The notes under the pieces were generated by a model that had not been told where the DNA came from, ran no database searches, and was given only the letters and a program-made list of their open reading frames with translations. From Verrucomicrobiota bacterium (GTDB taxonomy: Bacteria > Verrucomicrobiota > Verrucomicrobiia > Verrucomicrobiales > Akkermansiaceae), in contig JAPLUI010000266.1 of the NCBI GenBank assembly GCA_026397725.1, positions 1-64,000 on the forward strand: DNA of 64,000 bases, given 5' to 3'. Numbering within the stretch: position 1 is the first letter of the stretch; the number at the start of each line of letters is the position of its first letter. Of this stretch, positions 35,701-45,137 are shown piece by piece. Made by a program: the position numbers and the translations under genes.

Positions 35701-38700
35701 CACGACCACCGCCACCGGCGGCGCGTTTGCCTGTACCTCCAACCTTATCGGCGCCTTCAGCCTCAGCAAGCTCGGCATCGGAACCCTGACCCTCTCCGGT
35801 GCCAACAACACTTACAGCGGCGGCACCACGGTCAGCGGCGGCACGCTGGCCCTGTCCGGCACCGGCAAGCTCGGGGCCAGCACCGGAGCCCTGAAAGTGG
35901 ACGGCTTCACGACCATCCTCAGTCTGGGCACGACCAGCCAGACGGTCGGCGCGGTCAGCTTGCTCAACGGGGCGCAAATCACCGGCACCGGCACGCTCAC
36001 CGGCACCTCCTTCAACGTGGAGGCCGGTTCGATCAGTGCCAAACTCGCGGGCACTGGCAGCATCCTGACCAAGACCACCGATAGCACCGTAACCCTGACC
36101 GGAGCCAACACCTATGACGGCGGCACGCAGTTGTACGGTGGCGTGCTGGCCTTGGGCAGCAGCGGCGCACTGGGCACCAGCGGCACGATCCAGTTCGGCG
36201 GCGGCACGCTCCAGTTCAGCGCCAGCAACAAAACCGACTATTCCGCCCGCTTTGGCACGGACCTCGGCCAAGCCTATAACTTCGACACCAACGGCCAAAC
36301 CATCACCCTGGCGGCGAACTTGACCAGCGTCGGCGGCTCACTCACCAAGTCCGGTGCGGGCTCCCTGACCCTCAGCGGCGTGAATACCTACGATGGTACC
36401 ACCACCATCAATGTCGGCACGCTGCTAGTCCCGCAGGTGGCCTCACTGCCGGGGCAGGCGGGCTACAGTCTGATCACGGTGGCCGACGGCACCACCCTGG
36501 TGATCAATGCCGGCGGGGCCGGGGAATTCGCCGATGCCGACATCACCAATCTCCAAACCAACGCCATTTTCGCTGCCAGCTCCACCTTCTGCATCGACAC
36601 CACGCATGGCGACTTCGACTACTCCGGCAATCTGATCCAGGCCCACACGCTGGTGAAACTCGGCAGCAACGTGCTCACCCTCTCCGGTCTCAACACCTAC
36701 ACGGGCGGCACCATCATCGGCACCTCGAACCAAGCCAACGCCGGCACCCTGCGCTTGTCCGGCGCGGGCACGCTCGGCACGGCCGGCACGGTCGTCGTGT
36801 ATGGCGGCACGCTCGACCTGAACGACACCACCCAGGCCATCACCACCCTGACCTTGGGCGCAGGCGCGGCCGGCAGCACCGCCGCCGTCACCATCGGCAC
36901 GGGCGAATTGCGGTTAGGGGGCAACGTGGATTACCGGGCCACCAACAATCCCAGCGGCGCGACGATCTCCGGCGCGGGTGGCGGCAGGCTGAGCCTGTTG
37001 GGCGACCGCACGTTCACGGTGGGCAATTCCACGGCCGCAGTCACCGATCTAACCATCAGCGCCAACCTCCAAAACGGCGATGCCACGGCCCGCAAACTGA
37101 TCAAGGACGGCACCGGCACACTGCTGCTCACCGGCACCAACACCTACACGGGCGTAACCACGATCAACGCAGGTACCCTGCAAGTCCTGACGGCGGCCTC
37201 GCTGCCGGTTCCGGCGTCGGGCGTGATCACCGTCGCCGCCGGGGCCACCCTGGCGGTCAATGCCGGCGGCCCCGGAGAATTCTCGGCGGCCGACATCAGC
37301 GCCCTCCTGGCCAAGGCCACCTTCGTGGCCACCTCCACTCTGGGCCTCGACACCACCAACGCCGTCGGTGGCAATTTGACCTACTCCTCGAACCTGACCG
37401 GTGGCATCGGCCTCAACAAGCTCGGGACCGGCACCCTGACCCTTACCGGCACGGGCAACACCTATAGCGGCATCACCACCATCTCCGCCGGGGCTATCCA
37501 GGTGAATGGCTCGCTGGGCAGCGGCGGCTTGGTGACCGTCCCCACAGGCAGCACCTTGGGGATCGGCACCGGAGCCACCGTCGCCCGCAGCGTGACCGTC
37601 AGCGGCGGGCTGCTCAACCTCGCGGGCACCATGGGAACGGGCAGCACGCTGACCCTCTCCGGCGGCACCGTCAACACCGTCGGCGCGGCTGCGACGGTGG
37701 CCATTGTGGCGCTGCCCGTGCCGGGTGCCACACCCGTTTTCAGCGCCCCGGTGGACCAGGAGCTGACCGTGACCAACAAGTTGACCCAGGCCCTGAGCAA
37801 TGGCTCCAACACGATCACCGCCGGCACCACGCCGTTCAAGGTGAGCGGCAGCAATCTCGTCACCAACCTCGACAAACTCTTCCTGCGGGGCGGCACCACG
37901 AAAATCGAACGCTTGAGTGGCAATTTCACGGCAGGTCTGGACGTGCGGGCCTGGCAGGGCTCGACCGGCCTGCTCGAAGGAACCATGTTCGACCTCCCCG
38001 GCTCGCCGAGCGCCGTCAGCCCGGGGGGCGTCGGCTATGCCACCGGAGCCATCCATACCGACGGTGGTGATTGGTTCACCAGCGCGGGCAGCGGCGTCTC
38101 GAGTGGCACGATGCCCACCGGCTATGTGGAAAACTTCACCGTGGAATACCGCGGAAAACTGCGCATCGCCACCGCCGGCAGCTACACTTTTTCCCTTACC
38201 AGCGACGATGGCAGCGCCTTGTGGATCGATCCTGCGATCACCAACCCGGCCCTGGCCGATGCCAAGGTCAATAACAATGGCAGTCATGGAATGCAGCAGG
38301 TCAATTCAACCGCGCTTAGCCTGACCGCAGGCGACCACGACATCATCGTGCGGGTCTATCAGGGCGGCGGCGGCGCCGGCCTCTACGTCCGCTGGGATCC
38401 GTTGGGTGGGACCAACTTCGTCGATATCCCGGGGGCCAATTATTTCCACGGCAGCCAGACCCCTGCGGCGGTGAGCCTGCCCACCACCGAGTTGGCGGTG
38501 ACCGGCACCAACACGGTGAATCTGGCCTTTGCCAGCGGCAAGGCGACGCTGGGCAACCTGAGTCTCGCGGCCAGCACCTTGACGTTCCAAACGAGTACCA
38601 GCGTGAGTTTGAACAACCTCACGGCCACCGACACCGCCTCCATCGCGAGCGGCCCGTCCCTCTCGTTCCGTACCGGTAACGTGACCGTTGCCGACACCAA

Positions 38701-41700
38701 GTCCTTGACGCTGACCCCGGCCATCATCAATGACACGGCTCCCACCGTGCTGAACAAGCTGGGCACCGGCACGCTGACCCTCAGCGGCATCAGTACCTAC
38801 ACCGGCGCAACCACGGTCGGGGCGGGCACCGTGATTCTGAACGGCACCCTGGGATCCACGGCGATCACCGTCAACAGCGGGGCCACCCTGACGGAGGGTG
38901 AACTCGGGACGATCGGCGGCAGCGCCTCCCTCACGGTCGCCGGTACGGTGACCCTCGGCGGCGTCAACACCCATACCGGTGCGACGATGCTCAACGCCGG
39001 CACGCTCACGGTAACCAACCCCGCCGCGCTCCAGCGCAGCATCCTCACTTTCAATGGCGGCGGGTTGGACACCGGCGCATTGACCAACGTCCCCCTGGGC
39101 GGCATCACGGCCAACGTGGACATCACGGTCAACTCCGTGTTGACCACGCTTTCCGGCTACGCGACCTGGAGCGCCGCCGCCGCCAAAACCCTGAACATCG
39201 ACGGCACCATTACCCGCAACCCGGGTGCCGCAATCAACTTCGGCACCACCGGCACGATCAGCGGAGCCGCCTTGGGCACCCTGCTGGGAACCAACACCAT
39301 CAACCCCTGGGCCATCGCCGGGGGAATCGATTGGGCCCTCTACGACGGCAGTAAAATCGCCGCTTACACCGGTTACACCGCAGCCACGGGCATCGCAACG
39401 GCTCCCACGCTCACGAGCGCGGCCAGCGCCAACTCCAGAATCGATAACACCACGACCAACAACGTGACCCTGGCCACCACCGGTACCATTGACCTCAATT
39501 CCCTGGTGGTCAACGGCAGCACCAGCCGCACCATCGACGTCAAGAATGGCACCACGCCAGGCATCTTGCGCCTGGGCACTGCGGGCAGCCTCCTCATGGG
39601 CGGCAGCACCCACACCATCGGCGTCAGCGGCACCGGCGGCACCCTGACCGCCGGCGGCGCCACTGACAACACTGCGGGTGCGCTGACGGTGATGACATCC
39701 AGCGACGGAACCATCAACTCGGTGATCGCCGACAACGGGACCGGCAAGGTCTCCCTGACCAAGTTCGGCCCCGGCACCCTGACCCTCAACGCCAGCAACA
39801 CTTACAGCGGTGACACCACGATCAACTCGGGCATCTTGAGCACCCTCAGCGGTGGCGGCAAGGATATCATTCCGAACGGTCTCGGCAAAGGCGATGTGTT
39901 CATCGGCACGACCGGAACTCTCGCCCTGGTCGCTGCCACGGAAACGATCAACGGCTTGAACGGGACCGGCACGGTGTACGGGGATGCCGCCGGCGCCGGC
40001 CGCCTGACGCTCGGCGATGGCAATGCCAGCGGCACGTTCGCGGGGGTCTTGCGCAATGGCGCCACCGGCATCCTGCATTTGACCAAAACGGGCAGCGGCA
40101 CACAGACGCTTACCGCTGCCAACACCTACACGGGCACGACGACCGTCAGCGCCGGCACCCTGGCCTTGAATTTCAGCGTCAACAACCCGACCAACGTCCT
40201 CGCCAACACCACTGCCGTGACTCTGAGCGGCGGAACCCTGAGCGTCAAGGGCAAGAGTACCGGAACCACGATCCAGACGGTGGGTGGGTTGGCCCTCAGC
40301 GTGGGCACCGTTGGCATCTCGGCACTCAGCGTTGATGCCAATGGCGGCGGCGGCACCTTGCTCGCCCTCGGCGCCATCAACCGGGCCGCCGGCGCACACC
40401 TCAGGATCACCCTGCCCGCCGGCACCCAATCCGCGAGCAACGGCATCACCACCACCACGGCCAATACCTCCAACGGCATCCTCGGCAACTACGCCACGAT
40501 CGGGAGCGATTGGGCCACGAAGAGCGGCTCTAACATCATCCCCCTGGCCACCTATACCAACCTCGCCGCCCTCGGCAGCACCATCACGAGTGGCGCCACC
40601 ACCAACGTCCGCCTCAACAGCGCGGGCACCGGTGCCAACATCGCCCTCAGCGCCGCCACCACGGCCATCAGCACCCTGCTGCAAAGCTCCACGACCGCCG
40701 CCACCGTGGACACGCTTAGCAAGACCCTGCTAACCAGCGGCATCATGCTCGGCAGCGACCAGGCCGCACTGACGATCGGCGCAGCGGCGGGCAACGGCAT
40801 CCTGACTGCCGCCACTGCCGGTGCCGAGTTGGTGCTGATTAACAACGCCACCGGCAGCAACCTGACCATCAACGCCGCCATCCAGAACAACGCGTCGGCG
40901 TCATCGCTGACGAAGCTGGGTCCCGGCACTGCGGTGCTCGCCGGCACCAACATTCACACCGGCACCACGGCGGTGAACGGCGGCAAGCTGAGCATCGATG
41001 CCACCGGCACGCTCAACACCACCAGCGGGATCTTGATCCGGGCGGGGGAATTCAACTATAACTCCGCCACCGCCCTGTCGCCAAGCATCACCTTCAGTGG
41101 CATCGGCGGCACCCTCAGCGGCACCGGCATCATCACCCCGGCGATCATCGTCACCCCCGGCAACACGCTGGCACCGGGCAACTCCGTCGGCAGCATGGGC
41201 TTCGGCACCGGCCTGACCCTCAACGGCATTTTCGCCGCACAGTTGGGCACGCCGGGCGCCACCCCCGCCGTCGGCCTGTCCGACCGCGCCGTGGTGACCG
41301 GAAACCTGACACTAACCGGCGGCACCCTCAGCCTGAGTGACAATGCCGGAGCCACCGGTCAGGGCGCGGCGGGGGCGGGGGCCTACCGCCTGATGACCTT
41401 CACCGGCACGCTCACCGGGACCTTTGCGAGCGTGACCAACCCGCTGGCATCGACGCTGCATGAGAGCGTGGTTTACAACGGCACGAGCAACGGGACCGTG
41501 GATCTGAATGTGTACCGCTTGGCGGCGGCCGGCACGCACACCCCCGAGCCGCTGAACCTCGGCACCTTCCATGTGGGGGCCACGGCCAGCACGGCGCTGA
41601 GCCTGACCAACACGGCGGCCAATGACGGGTTCAGCGAAAAACTCAGTGCCAGCATTGGCGCGACCACGGGAGATGTGGTGGCGAGCGGGTCCTTCAATCA

Positions 41701-43849
41701 GTTGGCAGCCCAGGCCACCAACAACACGAGCTTGCTGGCGGGATTCAGCACCGCCACCCTGGGCACCAAGAGCGGCACGGCGACGATCACGCTCAACTCG
41801 GACGGCACGGGTACCAGCGGCTACGGCACGGCGGGCCTCGGCACGCAGACGGTGAACGTGAGTGGCACGGTGTATTCGGGCCTGATGGCGTGGAGTGGCG
41901 CGTCCGGCGGGAATTGGAGCACCAACGCCAATTGGAACGACTCGCAAGCCGTCGGCGTCCATGCGGCACCGGGCCTGGATGCTGGCTACGCGGGAGTGGA
42001 CACCGCCACGTTTGGCAACACCTCCGGCAGCGTGACCGTCAACCTCGACGGCGCGGCACCCTCCCTCAATGCCCTGACGTTCAACTCCACCGGCAGCTAC
42101 ACGCTGGCCATGGGCAGCTCCACCACCGGCATCACGCTGGCCGGCACGACGCCCGGCGTCACGGCCACCGGCACCCATACCATCAGCGCCCCGCTCGCCT
42201 TGGCCAGCAACGCGACGATCACGCCGACCAACGCGGGCGACCGCCTGACGCTCTCCGGCGGGATCAGCGGCAGCGGCAAGAGCCTGACCAAGAACGGGGC
42301 CGGCACCCTGACGCTCGGCGGCACCAACACGTATGGCGATACCATCGTCAATGCCGGCACGCTGGCCATCAGTGCGGGTGGCAGCCTGGCCAGCGGCAAC
42401 GTCACCGTTTCCACCGCCGGCAGCCTGGCAGGGACCGGCACCATCGGCGGATCGACCACGCTCCAAGGCATCCACGCCCCCGGCAGCAACATCGCCGGAA
42501 TTCAGACCTTCAGCAACAGCCTGGCCTATGCCGCGACTTCCCGCCTCCAGTGGCAACTCACCGGCAACGTCAGCACCGGCCGCGGCACCAACTTCGACGG
42601 CGTGGACCTCACCGGCGGCGCATTCTCCATCGCCAGCGGTGCCACCCTTGATCTCAGCTTCGGCGGCGCGGTCGATTTCACCAACAGCTTCTGGAACTCC
42701 GACCAGGCCTGGACCTTGGTCGATCTCTTCAGCGGCACCACCGGCGACGGTGGCACCGGCGTCTTCACCCTGGGCGCGATCACCGGCGGCAGCTACAACA
42801 GCACGCTTGGCACTTTCACCGTCGCCCGCGTCGCCGATGCCGCCAGCAAGAACGACGTCGTCCTGAAGTGGAGCGCCGGCGGCGGCACCACCTCCCCCTA
42901 TCAAACCTGGATCAACAGCTTCACCAGCATCCCCGTCGCCGACCGCGACCCGCAAGACGATCCCGACCACGACGGCACCAGCAACCTCGCCGAGTTTGCC
43001 TTCAAGGGCGTGCCGAACGATCCCTCTTACAAGGGCCTGTTCTTCACCCAAACCAAGGACAACAACGCCGACGGCGCCAAGGAACTCACCTTCACCTGCG
43101 CCGTGCGCCGCTCGACGGCCGCCTTCACCGCCAACAGCGACCATGCCCAGAGCGCCGTTATCGACGGCGTGACCTACACCATCGAAGGCAGTGTCACCCT
43201 GACCGGCACTTGGAACAGCCCGGTTTCCTACCTCGGCAAGTCCGATGCGGCACCGCTCGGCAGCGGCCTGCCCAGTCTCGCGGCCACCGCTTGGGAATAT
43301 CGCACCTTCTCCGCCTTCAACGGTCTTCCCGCCGGCCGCGGCTTCCTCCGCACCAAGGTCACCATCGACTCCGGCAGCTCCACCTCCCCGTTTGAAACCT
43401 GGATCAACAGCTTCGCCAGCATCCCTGCGGCCGACCGCGACCCGGCCGACGATCCCGACCACGACGGGGCCACCAACCTCGCCGAGTTCGCCTTCAACGG
43501 CGACCCGACCAAGGGCGGTGACAAAGGCCGGATCTACGGCCTGACGGCGGACAGCAACTTCGATCCCGATACCGCCAAGGAACTGATCCTCACGATCGCG
43601 GTGCGTGCGGGCACGCCGGTCTTCAGCGCGGCCACCTCGCCCACGGCGTCGGTTGACGGCATCACCTACACCATTGAGGGCGGCACCACCCTCAACGGCT
43701 TCACCACCAAGGTCAACGTCGTGCCCACCGCCGTCACCACCGGGTTGCCGCCTGCCGGCAGCGGCTACGAATACCGCAGCTTCAGCCTCAATGGCTCCAA
43801 CGGCCTCCCCGCCACCGGCTTCCTCCGCGCCAAGGTCACCCTGCCGTAG
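32765..43849 (+). CDS. Giant exported PATR (autotransporter-associated beta-strand repeat) protein with PA14 domain
   Basis: 3,694 residues from MNLPSTLRYLCHGSLAVLLA, a signal peptide ending near SASA. Most of the chain is repeats of the type GTLTLSGVNTYDGTTT, the PATR signature, predicted to form a long beta-helix. A PA14 domain lies at about residues 1725-1900 (AGSYTFSLTSDDGSALWID). The C-terminus has two tandem copies of a 160-residue unit, each with SPYQTWINSF or SPFETWINSF and DDPDHDG calcium loops, ending FLRAKVTLP. No outer-membrane beta-barrel, LPXTG or PEP-CTERM signal is seen, so the anchoring mode is unknown. It is divergent from the other giant gene. Confidence 0.88.
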   Translation: MNLPSTLRYLCHGSLAVLLAAQSASAANGYWNSDANGNWASAADPPWLGAEVPGANSGTLNFDLATFGFALTADRIVTVDANRNIGGITFANPSSSKFTLSGGSLLLSNGGVIQTAVDNGDHTDTISTAIAIQGDGGGATFTAGANWTTSIMSLGAVTGASTGANVTTLVLNGGNVGDNVITGVLGNGTGGGKLAVTKSGIGTWILAGSNTFGGQLSVEEGILKVATVNGASAAGVFGNSTLAVILGRAGGITGTLQYTGASTSSSKKFTMAAGGSGAFLVDTTGAILTVSGVIDGEGILAKAGTGTLNLSGANTYTGGIELYDGVLALGSSGALGNGGMLTFRGGTLQFSATNKADHSARFSTTANQAFNFDTNSQAVTLASGLTSAGGWLTKSGTGTLTLSGVNTYDFGTTVNAGTLALTGAGTLGASTGSLTVDGATTIVSLGSTNQTVGAVYLWNGAQITGTGILTGMSFDANNGTISAKLAGQDAILTKNNSGTLTLTGANTHGGTTVYEGTLTLSGAGTLGAPTCTLTANGSATIVSLGTTNQTVGAVNLWNGAQITGTGTLSASTAFNVDSGTISAKLAGPGTLIKGDTATVILNGINTYSGATLVSAGTLQVAKPSSLPGQTTPGLISVADGATLAVNVGSSGEFTATDISNLLTNATFAVNSILGVNTTAAFAMSSSLTGAIGLSKLGTGVLTLSGTGNTYSGGTRVLGGTLLLSGVGTLGESTGALTVDGATAILSMGATNQTVGAVTVLNGGQITGTGTLTGTTFNVESGTISVKLAGTGAMLTKSSIGMVTLTGANTYDGGTLVNDGTLTLSGSGKLGAATGALTVDGGSAILSLGTTLQTVSAVSLLNGGQVTGTGTLTGTSFNVESGTISVKLAGTGAVLTKNSLGTVLLTGANTYTGGTRVTAGTLQAATIASLPGQTTLGLITVADGASLVLNAGGTGEFASANITSLVTNASFAANTLLGIDTTTATGGAFACTSNLIGAFSLSKLGIGTLTLSGANNTYSGGTTVSGGTLALSGTGKLGASTGALKVDGFTTILSLGTTSQTVGAVSLLNGAQITGTGTLTGTSFNVEAGSISAKLAGTGSILTKTTDSTVTLTGANTYDGGTQLYGGVLALGSSGALGTSGTIQFGGGTLQFSASNKTDYSARFGTDLGQAYNFDTNGQTITLAANLTSVGGSLTKSGAGSLTLSGVNTYDGTTTINVGTLLVPQVASLPGQAGYSLITVADGTTLVINAGGAGEFADADITNLQTNAIFAASSTFCIDTTHGDFDYSGNLIQAHTLVKLGSNVLTLSGLNTYTGGTIIGTSNQANAGTLRLSGAGTLGTAGTVVVYGGTLDLNDTTQAITTLTLGAGAAGSTAAVTIGTGELRLGGNVDYRATNNPSGATISGAGGGRLSLLGDRTFTVGNSTAAVTDLTISANLQNGDATARKLIKDGTGTLLLTGTNTYTGVTTINAGTLQVLTAASLPVPASGVITVAAGATLAVNAGGPGEFSAADISALLAKATFVATSTLGLDTTNAVGGNLTYSSNLTGGIGLNKLGTGTLTLTGTGNTYSGITTISAGAIQVNGSLGSGGLVTVPTGSTLGIGTGATVARSVTVSGGLLNLAGTMGTGSTLTLSGGTVNTVGAAATVAIVALPVPGATPVFSAPVDQELTVTNKLTQALSNGSNTITAGTTPFKVSGSNLVTNLDKLFLRGGTTKIERLSGNFTAGLDVRAWQGSTGLLEGTMFDLPGSPSAVSPGGVGYATGAIHTDGGDWFTSAGSGVSSGTMPTGYVENFTVEYRGKLRIATAGSYTFSLTSDDGSALWIDPAITNPALADAKVNNNGSHGMQQVNSTALSLTAGDHDIIVRVYQGGGGAGLYVRWDPLGGTNFVDIPGANYFHGSQTPAAVSLPTTELAVTGTNTVNLAFASGKATLGNLSLAASTLTFQTSTSVSLNNLTATDTASIASGPSLSFRTGNVTVADTKSLTLTPAIINDTAPTVLNKLGTGTLTLSGISTYTGATTVGAGTVILNGTLGSTAITVNSGATLTEGELGTIGGSASLTVAGTVTLGGVNTHTGATMLNAGTLTVTNPAALQRSILTFNGGGLDTGALTNVPLGGITANVDITVNSVLTTLSGYATWSAAAAKTLNIDGTITRNPGAAINFGTTGTISGAALGTLLGTNTINPWAIAGGIDWALYDGSKIAAYTGYTAATGIATAPTLTSAASANSRIDNTTTNNVTLATTGTIDLNSLVVNGSTSRTIDVKNGTTPGILRLGTAGSLLMGGSTHTIGVSGTGGTLTAGGATDNTAGALTVMTSSDGTINSVIADNGTGKVSLTKFGPGTLTLNASNTYSGDTTINSGILSTLSGGGKDIIPNGLGKGDVFIGTTGTLALVAATETINGLNGTGTVYGDAAGAGRLTLGDGNASGTFAGVLRNGATGILHLTKTGSGTQTLTAANTYTGTTTVSAGTLALNFSVNNPTNVLANTTAVTLSGGTLSVKGKSTGTTIQTVGGLALSVGTVGISALSVDANGGGGTLLALGAINRAAGAHLRITLPAGTQSASNGITTTTANTSNGILGNYATIGSDWATKSGSNIIPLATYTNLAALGSTITSGATTNVRLNSAGTGANIALSAATTAISTLLQSSTTAATVDTLSKTLLTSGIMLGSDQAALTIGAAAGNGILTAATAGAELVLINNATGSNLTINAAIQNNASASSLTKLGPGTAVLAGTNIHTGTTAVNGGKLSIDATGTLNTTSGILIRAGEFNYNSATALSPSITFSGIGGTLSGTGIITPAIIVTPGNTLAPGNSVGSMGFGTGLTLNGIFAAQLGTPGATPAVGLSDRAVVTGNLTLTGGTLSLSDNAGATGQGAAGAGAYRLMTFTGTLTGTFASVTNPLASTLHESVVYNGTSNGTVDLNVYRLAAAGTHTPEPLNLGTFHVGATASTALSLTNTAANDGFSEKLSASIGATTGDVVASGSFNQLAAQATNNTSLLAGFSTATLGTKSGTATITLNSDGTGTSGYGTAGLGTQTVNVSGTVYSGLMAWSGASGGNWSTNANWNDSQAVGVHAAPGLDAGYAGVDTATFGNTSGSVTVNLDGAAPSLNALTFNSTGSYTLAMGSSTTGITLAGTTPGVTATGTHTISAPLALASNATITPTNAGDRLTLSGGISGSGKSLTKNGAGTLTLGGTNTYGDTIVNAGTLAISAGGSLASGNVTVSTAGSLAGTGTIGGSTTLQGIHAPGSNIAGIQTFSNSLAYAATSRLQWQLTGNVSTGRGTNFDGVDLTGGAFSIASGATLDLSFGGAVDFTNSFWNSDQAWTLVDLFSGTTGDGGTGVFTLGAITGGSYNSTLGTFTVARVADAASKNDVVLKWSAGGGTTSPYQTWINSFTSIPVADRDPQDDPDHDGTSNLAEFAFKGVPNDPSYKGLFFTQTKDNNADGAKELTFTCAVRRSTAAFTANSDHAQSAVIDGVTYTIEGSVTLTGTWNSPVSYLGKSDAAPLGSGLPSLAATAWEYRTFSAFNGLPAGRGFLRTKVTIDSGSSTSPFETWINSFASIPAADRDPADDPDHDGATNLAEFAFNGDPTKGGDKGRIYGLTADSNFDPDTAKELILTIAVRAGTPVFSAATSPTASVDGITYTIEGGTTLNGFTTKVNVVPTAVTTGLPPAGSGYEYRSFSLNGSNGLPATGFLRAKVTLP
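33718..36720 (+). repeat. Modular tandem repeats of about 300 bp inside the giant PATR gene
   Basis: Three module types recur, each about 100 codons. Type A contains LGTTNQTVGAV and NGAQITGTGTLTG (starts near 34013, 34313, 34919, 35219, 35839). Type B contains SLPGQTT and ITVADGA (near 34620, 35530, 36430). Type C contains YDGVLALGSSGALG (near 33718, 36121). The observed order is C-A-A-B-A-A-B-A-C-B. Nucleotide identity is high enough to suggest recent duplication or recombination within the gene. Module edges are estimated by eye. Confidence 0.75.
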
Positions 43850-43982
43850 CGGTCATGAGTGCATCTCAAGTCATGCGAGCACTCATCCCCATCATGAAGA
43901 AGCTTCGGTCCCTCGCCGCGCTGTGCCCTACCGGCACCATGGCCAATACGGTTCGCATAGCGCTGGAGGACAGCCGTCCCGG

Positions 43983-44128
43983 CCAATCCTGTTCAATTAA
44001 GCGCGAAGGACAGATGAATCAGACCGCCGATGACACGGATGCACACGGATAAGAGAAAAATGCGCGGAGCACCATCCGTGCCAATCCGTGCAATCCGTGG
44101 TTGAAAATTCTTAATCGAACAGGATTGG
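43983..44128. mobile_element. MITE-like element, 146 bp, with 19-bp inverted ends
   Basis: The left end CCAATCCTGTTCAATTAAG and right end CTTAATCGAACAGGATTGG are inverted repeats matching at 18 of 19. Inside, ACACGGATGCACACGGAT faces a triple ATCCGTG motif (ATCCGTGCCAATCCGTGCAA), so the whole could fold into a long hairpin. No coding potential. It sits directly before the remnant of an exported-protein gene. Confidence 0.7.
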
Positions 44129-44317
44129 GCACCATGGTGGCGATCCGCCGGACTCGCGGCCCTCGCAATCGGTTGGGGCGGACTCGTTGTCACCGCGCAG
44201 GCAAGGTTGCTCGTCCATGAGCCGTTGGACTACGCCGCCGGAGTGGGGACGACCCTCAACGGCCAGAGCGGCGGGGTCGGCAGTCTTCGGTGTGACAGGC
44301 AGGAGCTGGCGAGTTGA
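44129..44317 (+). pseudogene. Remnant N-terminus of an exported protein gene
   Basis: The frame reads WRSAGLAALAIGWGGLVV, TAQARLLVHEPLDYAAG and TLNGQSGGVG before a stop at 44315-44317. A hydrophobic leader followed by a LL.HEP.DYA.G.TLNGQ.GG block is a common beginning of large secreted Verrucomicrobiota proteins. Only about 60 residues remain, with no Met start in frame close by. The mobile element joins it on the left. I call it a dead gene 5' end. Confidence 0.55.
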
Positions 44318-44420
44318 AACGTTAAGAAACGGCACGTCTGTGACGATTCACCACAGAAATCGCCTCTCGACATTCGAAATCTTCACACCTAGCTTCGGGG
44401 CGAGCAGAGCAATCCGAGCA

Positions 44421-45137
44421 ATGTCCGTAAACCAAGCCCCCAATCCCGAGCGGGAATCCCTCAGTGTGGTGTTTCTGGGATCTTTCAATCCCAGAATCTT
44501 CCACCCGGTGTGGTTTGAAAGGGAGGGGCTGACCCGCCCGGGTGAATTGGCCGCAGGCATTTCCAGCGATGCCACCGATTTGCTCGTGACCCCGGATCTG
44601 AGCCGGTGTGAGATTGGCCCTGAGGTTTCCATTGAATGCCTGAGCAACCGCCTGGCTCTGAACGCCGCCACCACCCTTGGCGAAGAACGCCTGCGCGAAT
44701 TGGCGACAGGGATCATCCTCAAGCTCCCCCACATTCCGATCAGCGCAGTGGGGCTCAACAGCGTCCTGGTGTACGAAGTTCCCAATCACGATGACTGGCA
44801 TCGGATCGGCGATATCTTGGCACCAAAGGCCGAGATATGGGAACCGTTGATGGAAGGGCGACCAGGCATGTCGGTTCTCCGCATCGAGGATTTCCGCCCG
44901 GGGCCGCCCCCGGTGCGGGTTTGGGCCACCGTTGAGCCGGTTCGCGAGCCGCATCCGCCCTATCGCTTCCAAATCCATATCAACTGGCATGGCGACATTC
45001 AACCGGAGCCACCGGAAGGGGCGAGTGCCACGGAAATGGCCTCTCGGTTCATGGTTTCCGAGTGGGACAAAGCCCGTGATTTCGGTGCCAAACTGGCCGA
45101 TAAAATCTTCGCAGTCCTCCATCATTCCATCCCATGA
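44421..45137 (+). CDS. Uncharacterised protein, first gene of a two-gene unit
   Basis: 238 residues. The start MSVNQAPNPERESLSVVFLG is chosen because upstream codons overlap the pseudogene debris. Notable segments are VVFLGSFNPRIFHPVWFE, ATDLLVTPDLSRCEIG, ISAVGLNSVLVYEVPNHDDW and FQIHINWHGDIQP. No signal peptide or membrane segment. I do not recognise the family. It overlaps the next gene by 4 bp (ATGA), so the two products are probably made together. The position at the edge of a defence-like region suggests, but does not show, a defence or toxin-immunity role. Confidence 0.7.
   Translation: MSVNQAPNPERESLSVVFLGSFNPRIFHPVWFEREGLTRPGELAAGISSDATDLLVTPDLSRCEIGPEVSIECLSNRLALNAATTLGEERLRELATGIILKLPHIPISAVGLNSVLVYEVPNHDDWHRIGDILAPKAEIWEPLMEGRPGMSVLRIEDFRPGPPPVRVWATVEPVREPHPPYRFQIHINWHGDIQPEPPEGASATEMASRFMVSEWDKARDFGAKLADKIFAVLHHSIP

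Noticed and set aside
33718-36720. Possible CRISPR or other spaced repeat array
   Set aside because: Repeats are 300 bp, in frame, and encode PATR protein modules; no short direct repeats with unique spacers.
38306-43462. Long minus-strand open frames of about 790 and 720 codons opposite the giant PATR gene
   Set aside because: They are mirror frames of a repetitive high-GC gene, with Gly/Ala/Arg-rich translations and no domain resemblance.
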